This document shows, one piece after another, positions 23,271 to 32,396 of a stretch of 47,538 bases of DNA; within the stretch, counting starts at the first letter, position 1, and every line of letters starts with the position of its first letter. This stretch comes from Sarcina sp. DSM 11001 (GTDB lineage Bacteria > Bacillota > Clostridia > Lachnospirales > Lachnospiraceae), in assembly GCF_900101015.1 (NCBI RefSeq), contig NZ_FNFZ01000027.1:1-47538 (forward strand), given 5' to 3'. Made by a program: the position numbers and the translations under genes. The notes beneath the pieces were generated by a model. That model ran no database searches. It was not told where the DNA came from and worked only from the letters and a program-made list of their open reading frames with translations.

Positions 23271-23378
23271 TTATTATGGTCTTTATTGCAGGCGGACCAG
23301 CGGATGCCAGCCCGCCTTTACGCAATATAACACGTTATTTCTATTGTTTTTGCTATTTGATTCCGGAGAATCATCCAG

Positions 23379-23627
23379 TCATCCGCACCTGCGAGCCGGT
23401 ATGTCTACGACAACGATGTCGTCCATAGTCACACCCAATATTGCCGCCAATATGACCAGGTTGTCGATGGTAGGCAAGGATGTACCGTGGATCCACTTGT
23501 AGATAGCCTGCGGAGTTGCGAAGCCAAACACCGCCTGCATGTCCTTTACGGAAAAGCCGGCAGCGATCCGCATCCTGTCGATGTTCTGACCGGTCGCAAC
23601 AACGTTGATGTAAGGAACAGTTATCAT
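23379..23627 (-). CDS. Small XRE-family helix-turn-helix protein in the tRNA array
   Basis: An 82-residue protein with an XRE-type fold: NIDRMRIAAGFSVKDMQAVF, then ATPQAIYKWIHGTSLPTIDN, ending GVTMDDIVVVD. AGGGGGTG lies just before the ATG at 23627. It sits in a 900-bp gap between the Asp and Ser genes and could control the array or the small ORFs around it. No partner toxin is adjacent. Confidence 0.75.
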   Translation of the reverse strand: MITVPYINVVATGQNIDRMRIAAGFSVKDMQAVFGFATPQAIYKWIHGTSLPTIDNLVILAAILGVTMDDIVVVDIPARRCG

Positions 23628-23808
23628 GTTGCACCCCCTGTCCGGCAGCATAACCGGCACAGGGAGAGCTGGTTACACCGCCTTATTCACTTTCATTTTT
23701 CCGGTTTCTGTCCTGCTTTATTTCCGATGGCAGGAACAGATCTTCATAACCGTGATCTTTAAAACTCTTTTTCATAATGCGGCTCTCCATTTTCCTGAAA
23801 ATATGCAA

Positions 23809-23839
23809 TAAAAAACCGCCTGTCTTTTCGGACAAGCGG
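23809..23839 (-). terminator. Terminator inside the array, after the 56-residue ORF
   Basis: Minus strand CCGCTTGTC-cgaaaa-GACAGGCGG followed by TTTTTTATT. Confidence 0.85.
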
Positions 23840-23872
23840 AAGTATCAGCAACATAAGCTGTGATCAGTCTGT

Positions 23873-24043
23873 TCATTCCAGAGTATGTGCAAACACACCT
23901 GGATTCAGATATCCACTTGATCCGGCCTTGAAAAGGCATACCTTATTAAGCCATTCAGCTTTTTCAGCTGCGGGCATAATGGTTCCCTGAAGATCATTCG
24001 GGCGATATGTATTGCGTGAACTGAATATATGTATCTGCAGCAT
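23873..24043 (-). CDS. Small ORF (56 residues) between tRNA genes
   Basis: The ATG at 24043 is preceded by GGAAAGGAAAGG, and the frame (starts MLQIHIFSSRNTYRPND, contains AEKAEWLNKVCLF, ends FAHTLE) closes 34 nt before a strong terminator. Not recognised. The RBS-ORF-terminator layout supports expression. Confidence 0.5.
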   Translation of the reverse strand: MLQIHIFSSRNTYRPNDLQGTIMPAAEKAEWLNKVCLFKAGSSGYLNPGVFAHTLE

Positions 24044-24196
24044 TGCCTTTCCTTTCCGAACCTGCGGTTCTATTTTTTCTGACTTTCACTATAACACCGT
24101 TTAAAAACCTTGTCATTATACTCGTAGTATAATTTCAGGGCTTTGTTACATGTTTTCAGAAAAAAGCCAGGGAAACCTGCCACTTCCCTGACTGAG

Positions 24197-24283
24197 CGCC
24201 GCTCCCGGGTCCCGACCCCGGATGCCGGATCAACCGGCCCCTGCTTAGCAGGCAGGTGCATTTGCCAATTCTGCCAGAGCGGC
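24197..24283 (-). tRNA. tRNA-Ser (GCU)
   Basis: 87 nt with long variable arm (GGCCGG/CCGGC), acceptor GCCGCTC/GAGCGGC, anticodon arm CCTGC-CTGCTAA-GCAGG. T-stem CCGGG/CCCGG holds the odd loop GTCGGGA. Confidence 0.88.
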
Positions 24284-24290
24284 TTATAAG

Positions 24291-24374
24291 CGAAGACGGG
24301 GGGATTTGAACCCCCAAACCCTTTCGGATCACCTGTGTTCGGGACAGGCTGCCTGCCAATTAGCACACGTCTCC
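24291..24374 (-). tRNA. tRNA-Ser (CGA)
   Basis: 84 nt with long variable arm, acceptor GGAGACG/CGTCTTC, anticodon arm CCTGT-CCCGAAC-ACAGG (C at position 33), T-loop TTCAAAT. Confidence 0.87.
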
Positions 24375-24385
24375 AAATATGATAG

Positions 24386-24474
24386 CGCCGCAGACAGGAC
24401 TCGAACCTGCAAGCCGGTTTTCCCCCGACCAACTGTGTTCCAAACAGCACCCCCACCAGTTGAGGGACTGCGGC
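24386..24474 (-). tRNA. tRNA-Ser (GGA)
   Basis: 89 nt with long variable arm, acceptor GCCGCAG/CTGCGGC, anticodon arm GCTGT-TTGGAAC-ACAGT, T-loop TTCGAGT. Confidence 0.92.
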
Positions 24475-24521
24475 ATATAAGTCGGCAGATCAGGGTTTGT
24501 ATATCTGCCGATATTGATAAG

Positions 24522-24608
24522 CGCCGTGAGAGGGATTCGAACCCCCAGTCCGCTTTCACGGATCACCGGTTTTCAAGACCAGCCCAGTAGCCATTGTGGC
24601 ATCACGGC
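24522..24608 (-). tRNA. tRNA-Ser (UGA)
   Basis: 87 nt with long variable arm, acceptor GCCGTGA/TCACGGC, anticodon arm CTGGT-CTTGAAA-ACCGG, T-loop TTCGAAT. Confidence 0.93.
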
Positions 24609-24612
24609 TTAG

Positions 24613-24685
24613 TACGGGAGGAGGGATTCGAACCCTCAAAACCATGTTACTGAGACAAGTACGTATTCCGTTCCGTCACTCCCGC
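24613..24685 (-). tRNA. tRNA-Leu (CAG) with short variable loop
   Basis: 73 nt, acceptor GCGGGAG/CTCCCGT, anticodon loop CTCAGTA, T-arm GAGGG-TTCGAAT-CCCTC. The variable region is about five bases, whereas bacterial Leu tRNAs normally have a long arm; one mismatch in the anticodon stem. Confidence 0.82.
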
Positions 24686-24690
24686 ATAAG

Positions 24691-24777
24691 TGTCCCTGGT
24701 GAGACTCGAACACACAATGGATCTTAGTCCGGCGCGGGGCCTTAGCCCGCTGCATATACCAATTCTGCTACAGGGAC
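24691..24777 (-). tRNA. tRNA-Leu (AAG)
   Basis: 87 nt, long variable arm, acceptor GTCCCTG/CAGGGAC, anticodon arm GCGGG-CTAAGGC-CCCGC, T-loop TTCGAGT. Conventional Leu architecture, but A34 is unusual. Confidence 0.9.
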
Positions 24778-24791
24778 ATAGCTATATGACG

Positions 24792-24853
24792 TACTCCCGG
24801 AGGGATTTGAACCCTCACTGAACCGGGTTTAAGCCGGATTCCTCTTCCAGTTG
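24792..24853 (-). pseudogene. tRNA-Leu (UAA), 3' part, split by the IS21 element
   Basis: Holds anticodon loop CTTAAAC, T-arm GAGGG-TTCAAAT-CCCTC and the 3' acceptor strand CGGGAGT. The missing 5' twelve bases are at 27664-27675. Removing the IS and one 8-bp duplicate restores a 74-nt cloverleaf with a 7-bp acceptor (GCTCCCG/CGGGAGT). The break lies in the D-loop; the variable loop is short. Confidence 0.88.
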
Positions 24854-24881
24854 TGGGCGGTAAGATGATCTTGCCACCACA

Positions 24882-25020
24882 CGGTAAGGAGTTTTTTCAC
24901 TCTACGGTAAGCAGTTTTTACATCCTGCAGTAAGCACTTTTTTACATGTGCGGTAACCAGTTTTTTACATTGTCCGGTAAAGACTTTTTCACACAGGGCG
25001 ATAAGCACTTTTTTACATAT
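24882..25020. repeat. Left-end IstA-binding repeats
   Basis: Six direct copies, about 23 bp apart, of CGGTAAGCAGTTTTTTACAT-like sequence, starting near 24882, 24905, 24928, 24951, 24975 and 24999. Confidence 0.85.
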
Positions 25021-25119
25021 GAGCACTGATTCCTGCCAGTGGTGAGTAATAATAAGGAGGTGCTCCAGCAGCAGCCCACTGTATACTTGTAACAACAAGA
25101 ATGCAGGAGGGAAGCAATC

Positions 25120-26696
25120 ATGTTGGACAAGACACAGATGCAGGAAATACAAGACCTGAAACTTCGTGGTTATACCAAGGCGGAGATCCTTCAGTATTAC
25201 AAGGAGCAGGGGATCAAACCGCCAAGCCGGCCAACCATTTCCAAGTACTATGACATGGATGTCATACCGGATAATCCCGGCGCCAGGCTTTCCAAAGATA
25301 AAGCCTTTGATGTCTCTCCATTCAAGGAGACGATCCTGAAGATCCTTGAAGCAAACAGCCGCAAAGACTTTTGCGTATCTTCCGTTTATGACCTTCTGGA
25401 AGAGAAGTTCATAGAGAATGGTGAGTTTAAGCAGCTGCCGGGTAATGAACAGACGCTCCGCAACTACGTACATTTCCTTGAGAAATCAGAACAGATCAAC
25501 ACCGGAAATGACCACAGGCGGATCTATGACCATGTATTCGATACTCATCCAGGCGAACAGATGCTCATCGATTTTGGAGAAGTTACGCTGAACAGGAAGT
25601 CATCAATACATTTTATCTGCCTTCTGCTGCGTTATTCACGGTTCCTGTGTGTATTCGCGCAGGACCACAAATATAACGCTACAGAGGCCTGCCAGGCGAT
25701 CTATAAGAGCTTCTGCAGGATCGGCGGACGTCCGTCTGTCCTGGTGATCGACCAGGATGCAGTTTTCGTATCCAGTGAGACCTATGGGGAGGTCATTAAG
25801 ACCAGGGTCTTTGAGGACTTCTGTACAGAGCAGGAATTAAAACTCTGGGTATGCAATAAGGCTGATCCGGAAAGCAAGGGACCGATAGAGAACAGCGTCG
25901 GTTTTGTAAAGAAAAACTTTTTCAGTGCCCGTAAGATCACCTGTATTGATGATGTATGGCGTTCTCTACCGGGATGGCTGAACCGTAAGAACAAACGTAT
26001 TCACCGGGCTACGCTGCACATTCCGGAAGCAGTATTCCGGGATATTGAGAAGAAAGCTTTAAGGCCGATGCTCCCATCTGTCTATGAAGTTTCGCCGAAT
26101 ACGTTTACTTCCACTGAACTCCATGGCACGCCGTATGTGTTATACAAATCATGCAGATATTCCGTACCTAGAGAGTTCGCCTTCAAAACGGTAAAATATA
26201 AAGTCACGACCGGGAAGATCCACATTTATGATGAAAATCTCAGTTTCATCTGCACGCATCTCCTCAGTGAGAGAAAAGGAAGTTATAACCAGCTTCCCGA
26301 ACACAGGAAAGGGGAATCAGGCAGCTGGATCGACATCATGGAGCGCATGCGGGATAAGTGGAACTGCTACGACTTCCAGCATTTCATCAACGGTATTAAG
26401 AAAGAAAATCCAAGGCACATCAGCAAACAGCTCAGTGCGATCGAACAGTTCCTGGATTCCGAGAAGCCGGAACGTGCCCTGGTCGCAGAAGTAATGAGGA
26501 TCTGCTGTAAGAACTTCCGCTATCAGTTCTCACAATTCAAAGTGGTTTATGAATACACTAAAGCCGGCCGTAGTCTTTCTGGGACAGAAAACATGATTGT
26601 TGCCATGAAGTCCGATCCGGTGGATTACAAGTCACTGGAGATATACGGCAGAGTCTTTAACGAACGCGTCGCCCAGACCAGGAAGGAGGCGACCGT

Positions 26697-26700
<4 letters not shown>
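25120..26700 (+). CDS. istA: IS21-family transposase IstA
   Basis: A 526-residue DDE transposase. An N-terminal HTH region (about 5-45: LKLRGYTKAEILQYYKEQG) precedes the integrase core: first Asp in MLIDFGEV, second in VLVIDQDAVFVSS, Glu in PIENSVGFVKKNFF. A C-terminal beta-barrel-like part follows (RYSVPREFAFKTVKYKV). IstA cuts and joins the IS ends with help of the IstB ATPase. GGAGGGAAGCAATC precedes the ATG. The frame is intact, so the element may be active. Confidence 0.95.
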
Positions 26701-27482
<782 letters not shown>

Positions 27483-27511
27483 CATAAAGCCTGCCGGCTA
27501 CCTGACAGGAG

Positions 27512-27645
27512 ATGTAAAAAACTCCTTACCATGCCATGTTAAAAACTGGTTACCATACAATGTAAAATCTTCTTACCGGACAGTGTAAAAAACTGCTTAC
27601 CGTACGAAGAAAAAACTCTTTACCTTACGATGTAAAAAAGTGCTT
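27512..27645. repeat. Right-end IstA-binding repeats
   Basis: Six copies in inverse orientation to the left block, each like ATGTAAAAAACTGCTTACCG, about 23 bp apart. Confidence 0.85.
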
Positions 27646-27663
27646 GACGTTTGCATCCAGTTG

Positions 27664-27675
27664 GGACACGGGAGC
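27664..27675 (-). pseudogene. tRNA-Leu (UAA), 5' part, split by the IS21 element
   Basis: Minus strand GCTCCCGTGTCC gives the 5' acceptor strand, positions 8-9 and the start of the D-stem of the gene continued at 24853-24792. Confidence 0.85.
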
Positions 27676-27681
27676 AAATCG

Positions 27682-27770
27682 TGGGCCGGGCAGGACTTGA
27701 ACCTGCAATGTTTACCACAAGGGTGACGGATTTACAGTCCGCTGGCTTCGCCAATTCGCCGTACCGACCC
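27682..27770 (-). tRNA. tRNA-Tyr (GUA)
   Basis: 89 nt with long variable arm, acceptor GGGTCGG/CCGGCCC, anticodon arm GCGGA-CTGTAAA-TCCGT, T-loop TTCAAGT. First gene of the array in the direction of transcription. Confidence 0.93.
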
Positions 27771-27771
27771 A

Positions 27772-27813
27772 TAAATAAAAAACCGCCTGCGTGGAAATAC
27801 TCCAGGCAGGCGG
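27772..27813 (-). terminator. Terminator just upstream of the first tRNA gene
   Basis: Minus strand CCGCCTG-17 nt-CAGGCGG followed by TTTTTTATTTAT. Only a few bases separate its end from tRNA-Tyr, so no promoter fits between; the array must depend on read-through or internal promoters. Confidence 0.88.
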
Positions 27814-27843
27814 CCTAATAACCATTGCACTCTCAGATAGAGT

Positions 27844-27960
27844 TCAGTTAAGCCAGTGTTTTGCCAGAGAATTCTCACACGCCAAAGTAACCTTGCTGCC
27901 GGAAAGCAGAAGGGACAGATACAGAACGTATGAGCTGAACAAAACAAACATAGCCATCAT
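27844..27960 (-). CDS. Small hydrophobic ORF (38 residues) before the array
   Basis: The ATG at 27960 follows GAGGA by 9 nt. The peptide begins MMAMFVLFSSYVLYLSLLL, one membrane segment, then SGSKVTLAC and a short polar tail. A strong terminator lies 31 nt after the stop. Size and hydropathy resemble type I toxin or leader peptides; no function is recognised. Confidence 0.5.
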   Translation of the reverse strand: MMAMFVLFSSYVLYLSLLLSGSKVTLACENSLAKHWLN

Positions 27961-28193
27961 CTTAGTAATCCTCGCAGTTTTTCTTTGATAAATTAATTGG
28001 TTTTAGTAAGAAGAGCATACACCTATTATCATGAAAAATCATTCGACTAGTGGTATAAAATGTAGTGCGTAATCAGTGCGGCTCACCAGCTGTCTAAGAT
28101 CTACCGCGGATACCATAGGATGAACCATTATTTTAACGCCGGCAGACTGTACTGGAAATAACACCAACTATTTGACGCTTACCCTTCATGTTC

Positions 28194-28236
28194 GGAAAAA
28201 ATAGCGCCAGAGATGTTTAATCCTCATCGGCGCCAT
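28194..28236 (-). terminator. Terminator of the radical SAM/UvrA-like operon
   Basis: Minus strand GCGCC...GGCGC stem (28232-28204) followed by TATTTTTT, 28 nt past the stop of the ATPase gene. Confidence 0.8.
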
Positions 28237-28263
28237 ATAGAGCAAAATATTATGGAGAAATTA

Positions 28264-30402
28264 TTATTTTTCAAATTCCGAGTCACATAGCACTCCATTA
28301 ATGTTTTTCAATTCTATACATCGAGAAAAATATTTGAAACAATCATCTTCATGGTCTACAACTATTACCGTCTTGCCTTGTAGCGTCAACCCCGTTAATA
28401 ATCTAGCAACTTCATATTTCTCTTCGTTATTCAATCCTTTAAATGGTTCATCTATTCCAAAAACTTTTCGTTTCTCTTCGATGTGTTTAATTATTTTTAT
28501 TCTAAGATTTTCTCCACCGGAAAGAGACGATATGCCTTGTCCTATGAGTAAATGCCCTAGCAGAAGTTTTTTTGCCAGACTAAGCTTTTTATATATGCCC
28601 GGTTCCAGACTTTCAAAAAACTGAGTTGCCTCGTCTATTGACATTTCCATAACATCAAGCACAGACATTTTGCCTATTTTATACCTGTTAAGTTTTTTAT
28701 CATATCCTGTTCCGCGGCAATCTTTGCACTTCAGTACTATTTGACTTTGACCTTTTGAGCCATATGTAATGTATCCGGATCCACAACATGTCTTACAAGC
28801 ACCATCTGCACTTGCCATATTAGAGAAGAGCGACTTTTCTTTGTCAAATGTTTTTGCAAATAGGTTGGCTAATTTCCCAGATATATCAAGGCTTGTTGCC
28901 ACAGAGGCATTACTGCTTCCGGTCATGGGTTTCTGGTTTATATATACATAACTATCATAGTATTGAATTAAGTATTCTCGTAAGAGAGTAGATTTTCCAA
29001 CTCCTGAACGTCCAAAGATGATATTCATCCTATCGGCAGCAATACGAATATCAACTCCTTTGAAATTATAGACATTAGTAGGGATTCTTATTACATCTAT
29101 TTTTTCTTCTGGTAATACTTTTATAGAAAGAGATAGCTTTTGTTTTTTTAAATACTGACCAACATCTATCAAAGAACCGCCATGCATGCCGCCACCTTCA
29201 CCTAATGCAATAATAGAGGATGCGTCTTCTACAAATAGATCATGATGGTCTACTATCAGAAGAGTATTGGATTTTGATAAGGTTTTAATGTTTTGATATA
29301 CAATTTCCTTCTCTTGAAAAGACAATCCAGACAACGGTTCATCTAAAACGACAAGGAGATCCGATAACTGAGAAGAAAACACTTTTATTAATCTAAGTCT
29401 TTGAAGCTCGCCCCCCGATAGCGAAGGAATTGTCCTATTTAAAAATAAATATCCGAGATTCAACTCAACGGCTTTTTGGGCAAATTGTTCAATTTGACTT
29501 ATTGAAAACTCTATATCTGAACTTTTATATTGTCCTCTTACATCAGTTACCCACTTGAGAACCTCATTAAACGACAATGTCATTAATTCTCCTATGGATA
29601 ATCCTGCAATTGTATTCTCTCTATGCCCTTCTTCATATTTTTCTCCTCTGCACCATTTACATATTAACTCTGAAAAGAAGTCTTTACTCGGCGAAAAGCT
29701 CTTTAGCATGGGCTTTCCTGACATAACTCCGTAATATGGAGTCGTTCGTGTAGAATAGTGACTGGTGACTTTGTATTTTATCGAATATTTATTTTTACTC
29801 TCCCCATATAATATTTTTTGTTTCTCTTTATTACTTAGTTGACGAAAGCTCTTTTGAATTGAAATATCTTCATCCTCACAGTATCTCGCTATAATTTGCC
29901 GGTAAAAGTCTTTGTGCTTATTCCAACATCTGATTGGAACTTGTTCAAGAGTTTTATCATAATCGATTAATTTAACCGGGTCGAGCTGTCTGATGTATCC
30001 TAGCCCAAGACAATGAGGACAAACATTTTCTGTTTTATTAAGCACAAAATAGTCGTAGGGAAGATTAAGAATTGCTGAATAAATTTTGGCAAGGCATGGG
30101 TTTAACGAGAAGTACGTTCCAATTGTAGAACGCACGTTATTATTATTATTCAATTGCCTGATAGGTACTGTGACAAGCATGTTTGAATAGGACTCCACGG
30201 AATAATCCGGTTCATTAGTACCATCATAAAACATGGAGCTAAGTTCGTGGAGCCCTATTTGAGCAACTGTATTATATGCTAAAGATGATTTACCACTTCC
30301 AGAAGGCCCAACTATCAAATTAACACCATTTCTTTTAAGGCGGATATCGATACCCTTTAAGTTATTTGTTGTTATCCCCTTTATTTCTATATATCGTGCC
30401 AT
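28264..30402 (-). CDS. UvrA-like double ABC ATPase of a RiPP cluster
   Basis: A 712-residue UvrA relative, shorter than excision-repair UvrA (about 940). Two nucleotide-binding halves are present: Walker A GPSGSGKSSL and GRSGVGKSTL, signatures LSGGELQRLRL and LSGGENLRIKI, Walker B VVLDEP and FGIDEP. Zinc modules CPHCLGLGY and CKTCCGSGY/CKDCRGTGY are kept. Without UvrB/UvrC nearby it is probably not repair proper; UvrA paralogues such as DrrC protect producers of DNA-binding compounds. It follows the radical SAM gene directly (a GTG at 30420 would overlap its stop; the ATG at 30402 is used here). Self-immunity against a peptide product is inference. Confidence 0.85.
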   Translation of the reverse strand: MARYIEIKGITTNNLKGIDIRLKRNGVNLIVGPSGSGKSSLAYNTVAQIGLHELSSMFYDGTNEPDYSVESYSNMLVTVPIRQLNNNNNVRSTIGTYFSLNPCLAKIYSAILNLPYDYFVLNKTENVCPHCLGLGYIRQLDPVKLIDYDKTLEQVPIRCWNKHKDFYRQIIARYCEDEDISIQKSFRQLSNKEKQKILYGESKNKYSIKYKVTSHYSTRTTPYYGVMSGKPMLKSFSPSKDFFSELICKWCRGEKYEEGHRENTIAGLSIGELMTLSFNEVLKWVTDVRGQYKSSDIEFSISQIEQFAQKAVELNLGYLFLNRTIPSLSGGELQRLRLIKVFSSQLSDLLVVLDEPLSGLSFQEKEIVYQNIKTLSKSNTLLIVDHHDLFVEDASSIIALGEGGGMHGGSLIDVGQYLKKQKLSLSIKVLPEEKIDVIRIPTNVYNFKGVDIRIAADRMNIIFGRSGVGKSTLLREYLIQYYDSYVYINQKPMTGSSNASVATSLDISGKLANLFAKTFDKEKSLFSNMASADGACKTCCGSGYITYGSKGQSQIVLKCKDCRGTGYDKKLNRYKIGKMSVLDVMEMSIDEATQFFESLEPGIYKKLSLAKKLLLGHLLIGQGISSLSGGENLRIKIIKHIEEKRKVFGIDEPFKGLNNEEKYEVARLLTGLTLQGKTVIVVDHEDDCFKYFSRCIELKNINGVLCDSEFEK

Positions 30403-30416
30403 ATAATTTGTCACTC

Positions 30417-31565
30417 TCACAAAATATCTCGGTACATTTCGAATTCCGGCATATAAAGCTCTTTAATCTTTTCTATAGCTGTGATCAAATTATAAACTCT
30501 GTCTTCCGGAAAAGAGGCTACATTTTTCACCACCCGTTTAGCCTGCAAATCCGCAGCATATAGAGTAATAAGTTTTTGAATCCTACACTTTGATTTGTCA
30601 CGAGTCTTAAATGTCTTTTTCACTAAATAATTTGCGCCGGGACATGTTGGGCAAATCGGATATATGTAGCAATTATTGAAGCAATCGTCATCAATGAAAG
30701 AATCTTCATTTTTAAAATCTGTATTTAAGATTTCCTTCAACTCCTCTTGACTAAATGTCATTGGAGTAACAAACGGACAGGGGAGAATAGATCCATCAGT
30801 ATCAAAAAAAGTAGTCCCGGTTCCTATTCCACACCATTTTCGTTTTGGACGATTTTCTTCTACACAAACATCTATTTGCCGACCTAACATCTGATCTATA
30901 ACAAGATCATCATGTTCAACATAAAAATCAACCAATTTACGAAGTTGAGGGATGATGGCTTTAATATATTTCTCATCGCTCCAGTCAAAGGTCCCTTCAA
31001 ATAAATTGACTCCGTTTATCTCTTTAAACCCCAAACTATGCAAGAAAATGATATTATCAGCCAAATGGTCTAGTGAATACTCAGACAATGTCATCTTAAC
31101 ACCTTGTCCAGGCCATGTGTCCCTAAAAAAATCGATATCTATCATACCGAATGAATTTGATCTATTAAGATTATGCGTTTCAGGCAGTCCATCTAAACTT
31201 AACCCTAATACGAACCTGTCCTTATGACTACGGAACCAGTCTTTCATAGATTCATTCAGTACCGTTCCATTTGTCGTTGCATAGAATATATAATCCTCTT
31301 GTGGATATTTGGCGGTAGTATACTCGTATATTCTTTTTATTAATTCAAATTCAATTAACGGTTCTCCTCCAATAAAACTCAGTTCTATACCTTGCATATC
31401 ATCTGGATGATTGGCAAAGATCCAATCGATGGCTTTTTTGGCTGTCTCAAACGACATACGATTATTTCCATCATGGTTCTGATAACAATATATACAATCT
31501 AAATTACAACTATGAGTCAGACATAAACTTGGAGAAAACCTTACCCCTTTTTTTATATCATTCAT
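30417..31565 (-). CDS. Radical SAM/SPASM peptide maturase
   Basis: A 382-residue radical SAM enzyme. The [4Fe-4S] motif is CNLDCIYC (about 20-27), followed by the SAM-binding GGEP (FIGGEPLIEFE). A C-terminal SPASM-type Cys cluster begins at KWCGIGTGT, continues with LPCPF and ends in CFNNCYIYPICPTC. Such enzymes form thioether or C-C crosslinks in ribosomal peptides. The ATG at 31565 has GAGGA 6 nt upstream; an ATG 30 nt earlier lies in the terminator arm. It is downstream of an 8-Cys peptide gene, the likely substrate, and upstream of the UvrA-like ATPase. Confidence 0.9.
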   Translation of the reverse strand: MNDIKKGVRFSPSLCLTHSCNLDCIYCYQNHDGNNRMSFETAKKAIDWIFANHPDDMQGIELSFIGGEPLIEFELIKRIYEYTTAKYPQEDYIFYATTNGTVLNESMKDWFRSHKDRFVLGLSLDGLPETHNLNRSNSFGMIDIDFFRDTWPGQGVKMTLSEYSLDHLADNIIFLHSLGFKEINGVNLFEGTFDWSDEKYIKAIIPQLRKLVDFYVEHDDLVIDQMLGRQIDVCVEENRPKRKWCGIGTGTTFFDTDGSILPCPFVTPMTFSQEELKEILNTDFKNEDSFIDDDCFNNCYIYPICPTCPGANYLVKKTFKTRDKSKCRIQKLITLYAADLQAKRVVKNVASFPEDRVYNLITAIEKIKELYMPEFEMYRDIL

Positions 31566-31593
31566 AACATCCTCACATTTTCTATCTATTATC

Positions 31594-31632
31594 AAAAAAG
31601 CTATCTGTCTGAATAATCAGACAGACAGCTTT
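31594..31632 (-). terminator. Attenuating terminator between precursor peptide and maturase genes
   Basis: Minus strand AAAGCTGTCTGTCTG-attatt-CAGACAGATAGC followed by TTTTTTG. Placed 28 nt after the peptide stop, it would give much more peptide mRNA than enzyme mRNA, as is common in RiPP operons. Confidence 0.88.
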
Positions 31633-31660
31633 ACTCTCACATATAGACAAATACGAAGCC

Positions 31661-31855
31661 TTAGCTTCCAGATCCACTGCAGCTTCTTCCGCAATTACCA
31701 GTACAACCAGCCAAGCAACCGCCAGAACACGACTGCCCACAATTTCCTGTGCAACCACATCCACTGGCATAATATGCTTCACCAGCCATTGCCGGCTGAT
31801 AATTAGGCTTCAGATTTTGTAAGGCAGACATAATAGCCTCGTTAAGCAGTCCCAT
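31661..31855 (-). CDS. Cys-rich RiPP precursor peptide
   Basis: A 64-residue peptide. Leader-like first 31 residues (MGLLNEAIMSALQNLKPNYQ, then PAMAGEAYYAS) precede a Gly/Ser/Cys core with eight Cys in two imperfect repeats: CTGNCGQSCSGGC and CTGNCGRSCSG. GAAGGAGGT lies 8 nt before the ATG. The gene is first in a unit with a radical SAM/SPASM enzyme and a UvrA-like ATPase. Thioether crosslinks in the core are likely by analogy with other Cys-rich radical SAM peptides; cleavage site and activity are unknown. Confidence 0.8.
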   Translation of the reverse strand: MGLLNEAIMSALQNLKPNYQPAMAGEAYYASGCGCTGNCGQSCSGGCLAGCTGNCGRSCSGSGS

Positions 31856-32281
31856 ATTATTATACCTCCTTCAAAAACTATAAGAGTAATCTTACGGCGC
31901 TCATTAAACTGTTAGAAGTCATATTTCTACATAACTATAATAACAACAATTATTATACCCGTCAAATATCAAAAGGTTCTCTAATATCATTTCGAAAAGA
32001 TATTGATGTAATATCCTATAAGCGGCCATAACTAAAAGTCCTTGACTACAGACAAGAAAGGAGTCAGTAATATCACTGATGCCTACAGCATTACTCTGAC
32101 AATTTACCTGTTTGATGAAAGAATAAAATGCCTCCATGTAGTAAAATACATCACTAAAGGAAACACTTGTAAAACCCCTATTGAAGAACGCTGTAGCTTT
32201 TTCATTTAGATAACAAACGAGGGAAGATTAAGCGCGAATATGGCTATATCTTTACTCTAATGTGTTTATTCTTTGCTTAAT
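31856..32281. other. AT-rich intergenic region upstream of the RiPP peptide
   Basis: No clear promoter boxes were assigned. A weak 72-codon frame (31919-32137, minus) is listed separately. The rest shows no repeats or recognisable genes. Confidence 0.4.
31919..32137 (-). CDS. Doubtful 72-residue ORF
   Basis: The frame starts MEAFYSFIKQVNCQSNAVG and ends with a Tyr/Cys-rich stretch. No ribosome binding site precedes the ATG at 32137 and no family is recognised. It could be a decayed gene of the RiPP cluster. Kept only because it fills otherwise empty DNA on the operon strand. Confidence 0.25.
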   Translation of the reverse strand: MEAFYSFIKQVNCQSNAVGISDITDSFLVCSQGLLVMAAYRILHQYLFEMILENLLIFDGYNNCCYYSYVEI

Positions 32282-32328
32282 AATAATTGCAGCCCCAACA
32301 CGGAAAGTAACTTGAGGCTGCAATTATT
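32282..32328 (-). terminator. Terminator after the surface-protein gene
   Basis: AATAATTGCAGCC (32282-32294) pairs with GGCTGCAATTATT (32316-32328), 13 bp perfect, with T-rich flanks. Probably ends the leftward surface-protein transcript 70 nt past its stop. Confidence 0.7.
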
Positions 32329-32396
32329 TCATTGTGCTATGAAATGTAGTTACGCATAAATAATCATTTACCCAGCAATTCTATTAGAAGTATATA

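Noticed and set aside
20646-24777. rRNA operon accompanying the tRNA genes
   Set aside because: No 16S, 23S or 5S sequence is present in or around the array.
24882-25020. Regular 23-bp repeats resembling a small CRISPR array
   Set aside because: They have a mirrored block at the other end of the IS21 element and no spacers of constant unique sequence; they are transposase-binding repeats.
27732-27947. 71-codon minus-strand frame
   Set aside because: It reads through the terminator at 27772-27813 and into tRNA-Tyr; the 38-codon frame with a ribosome binding site fits better.
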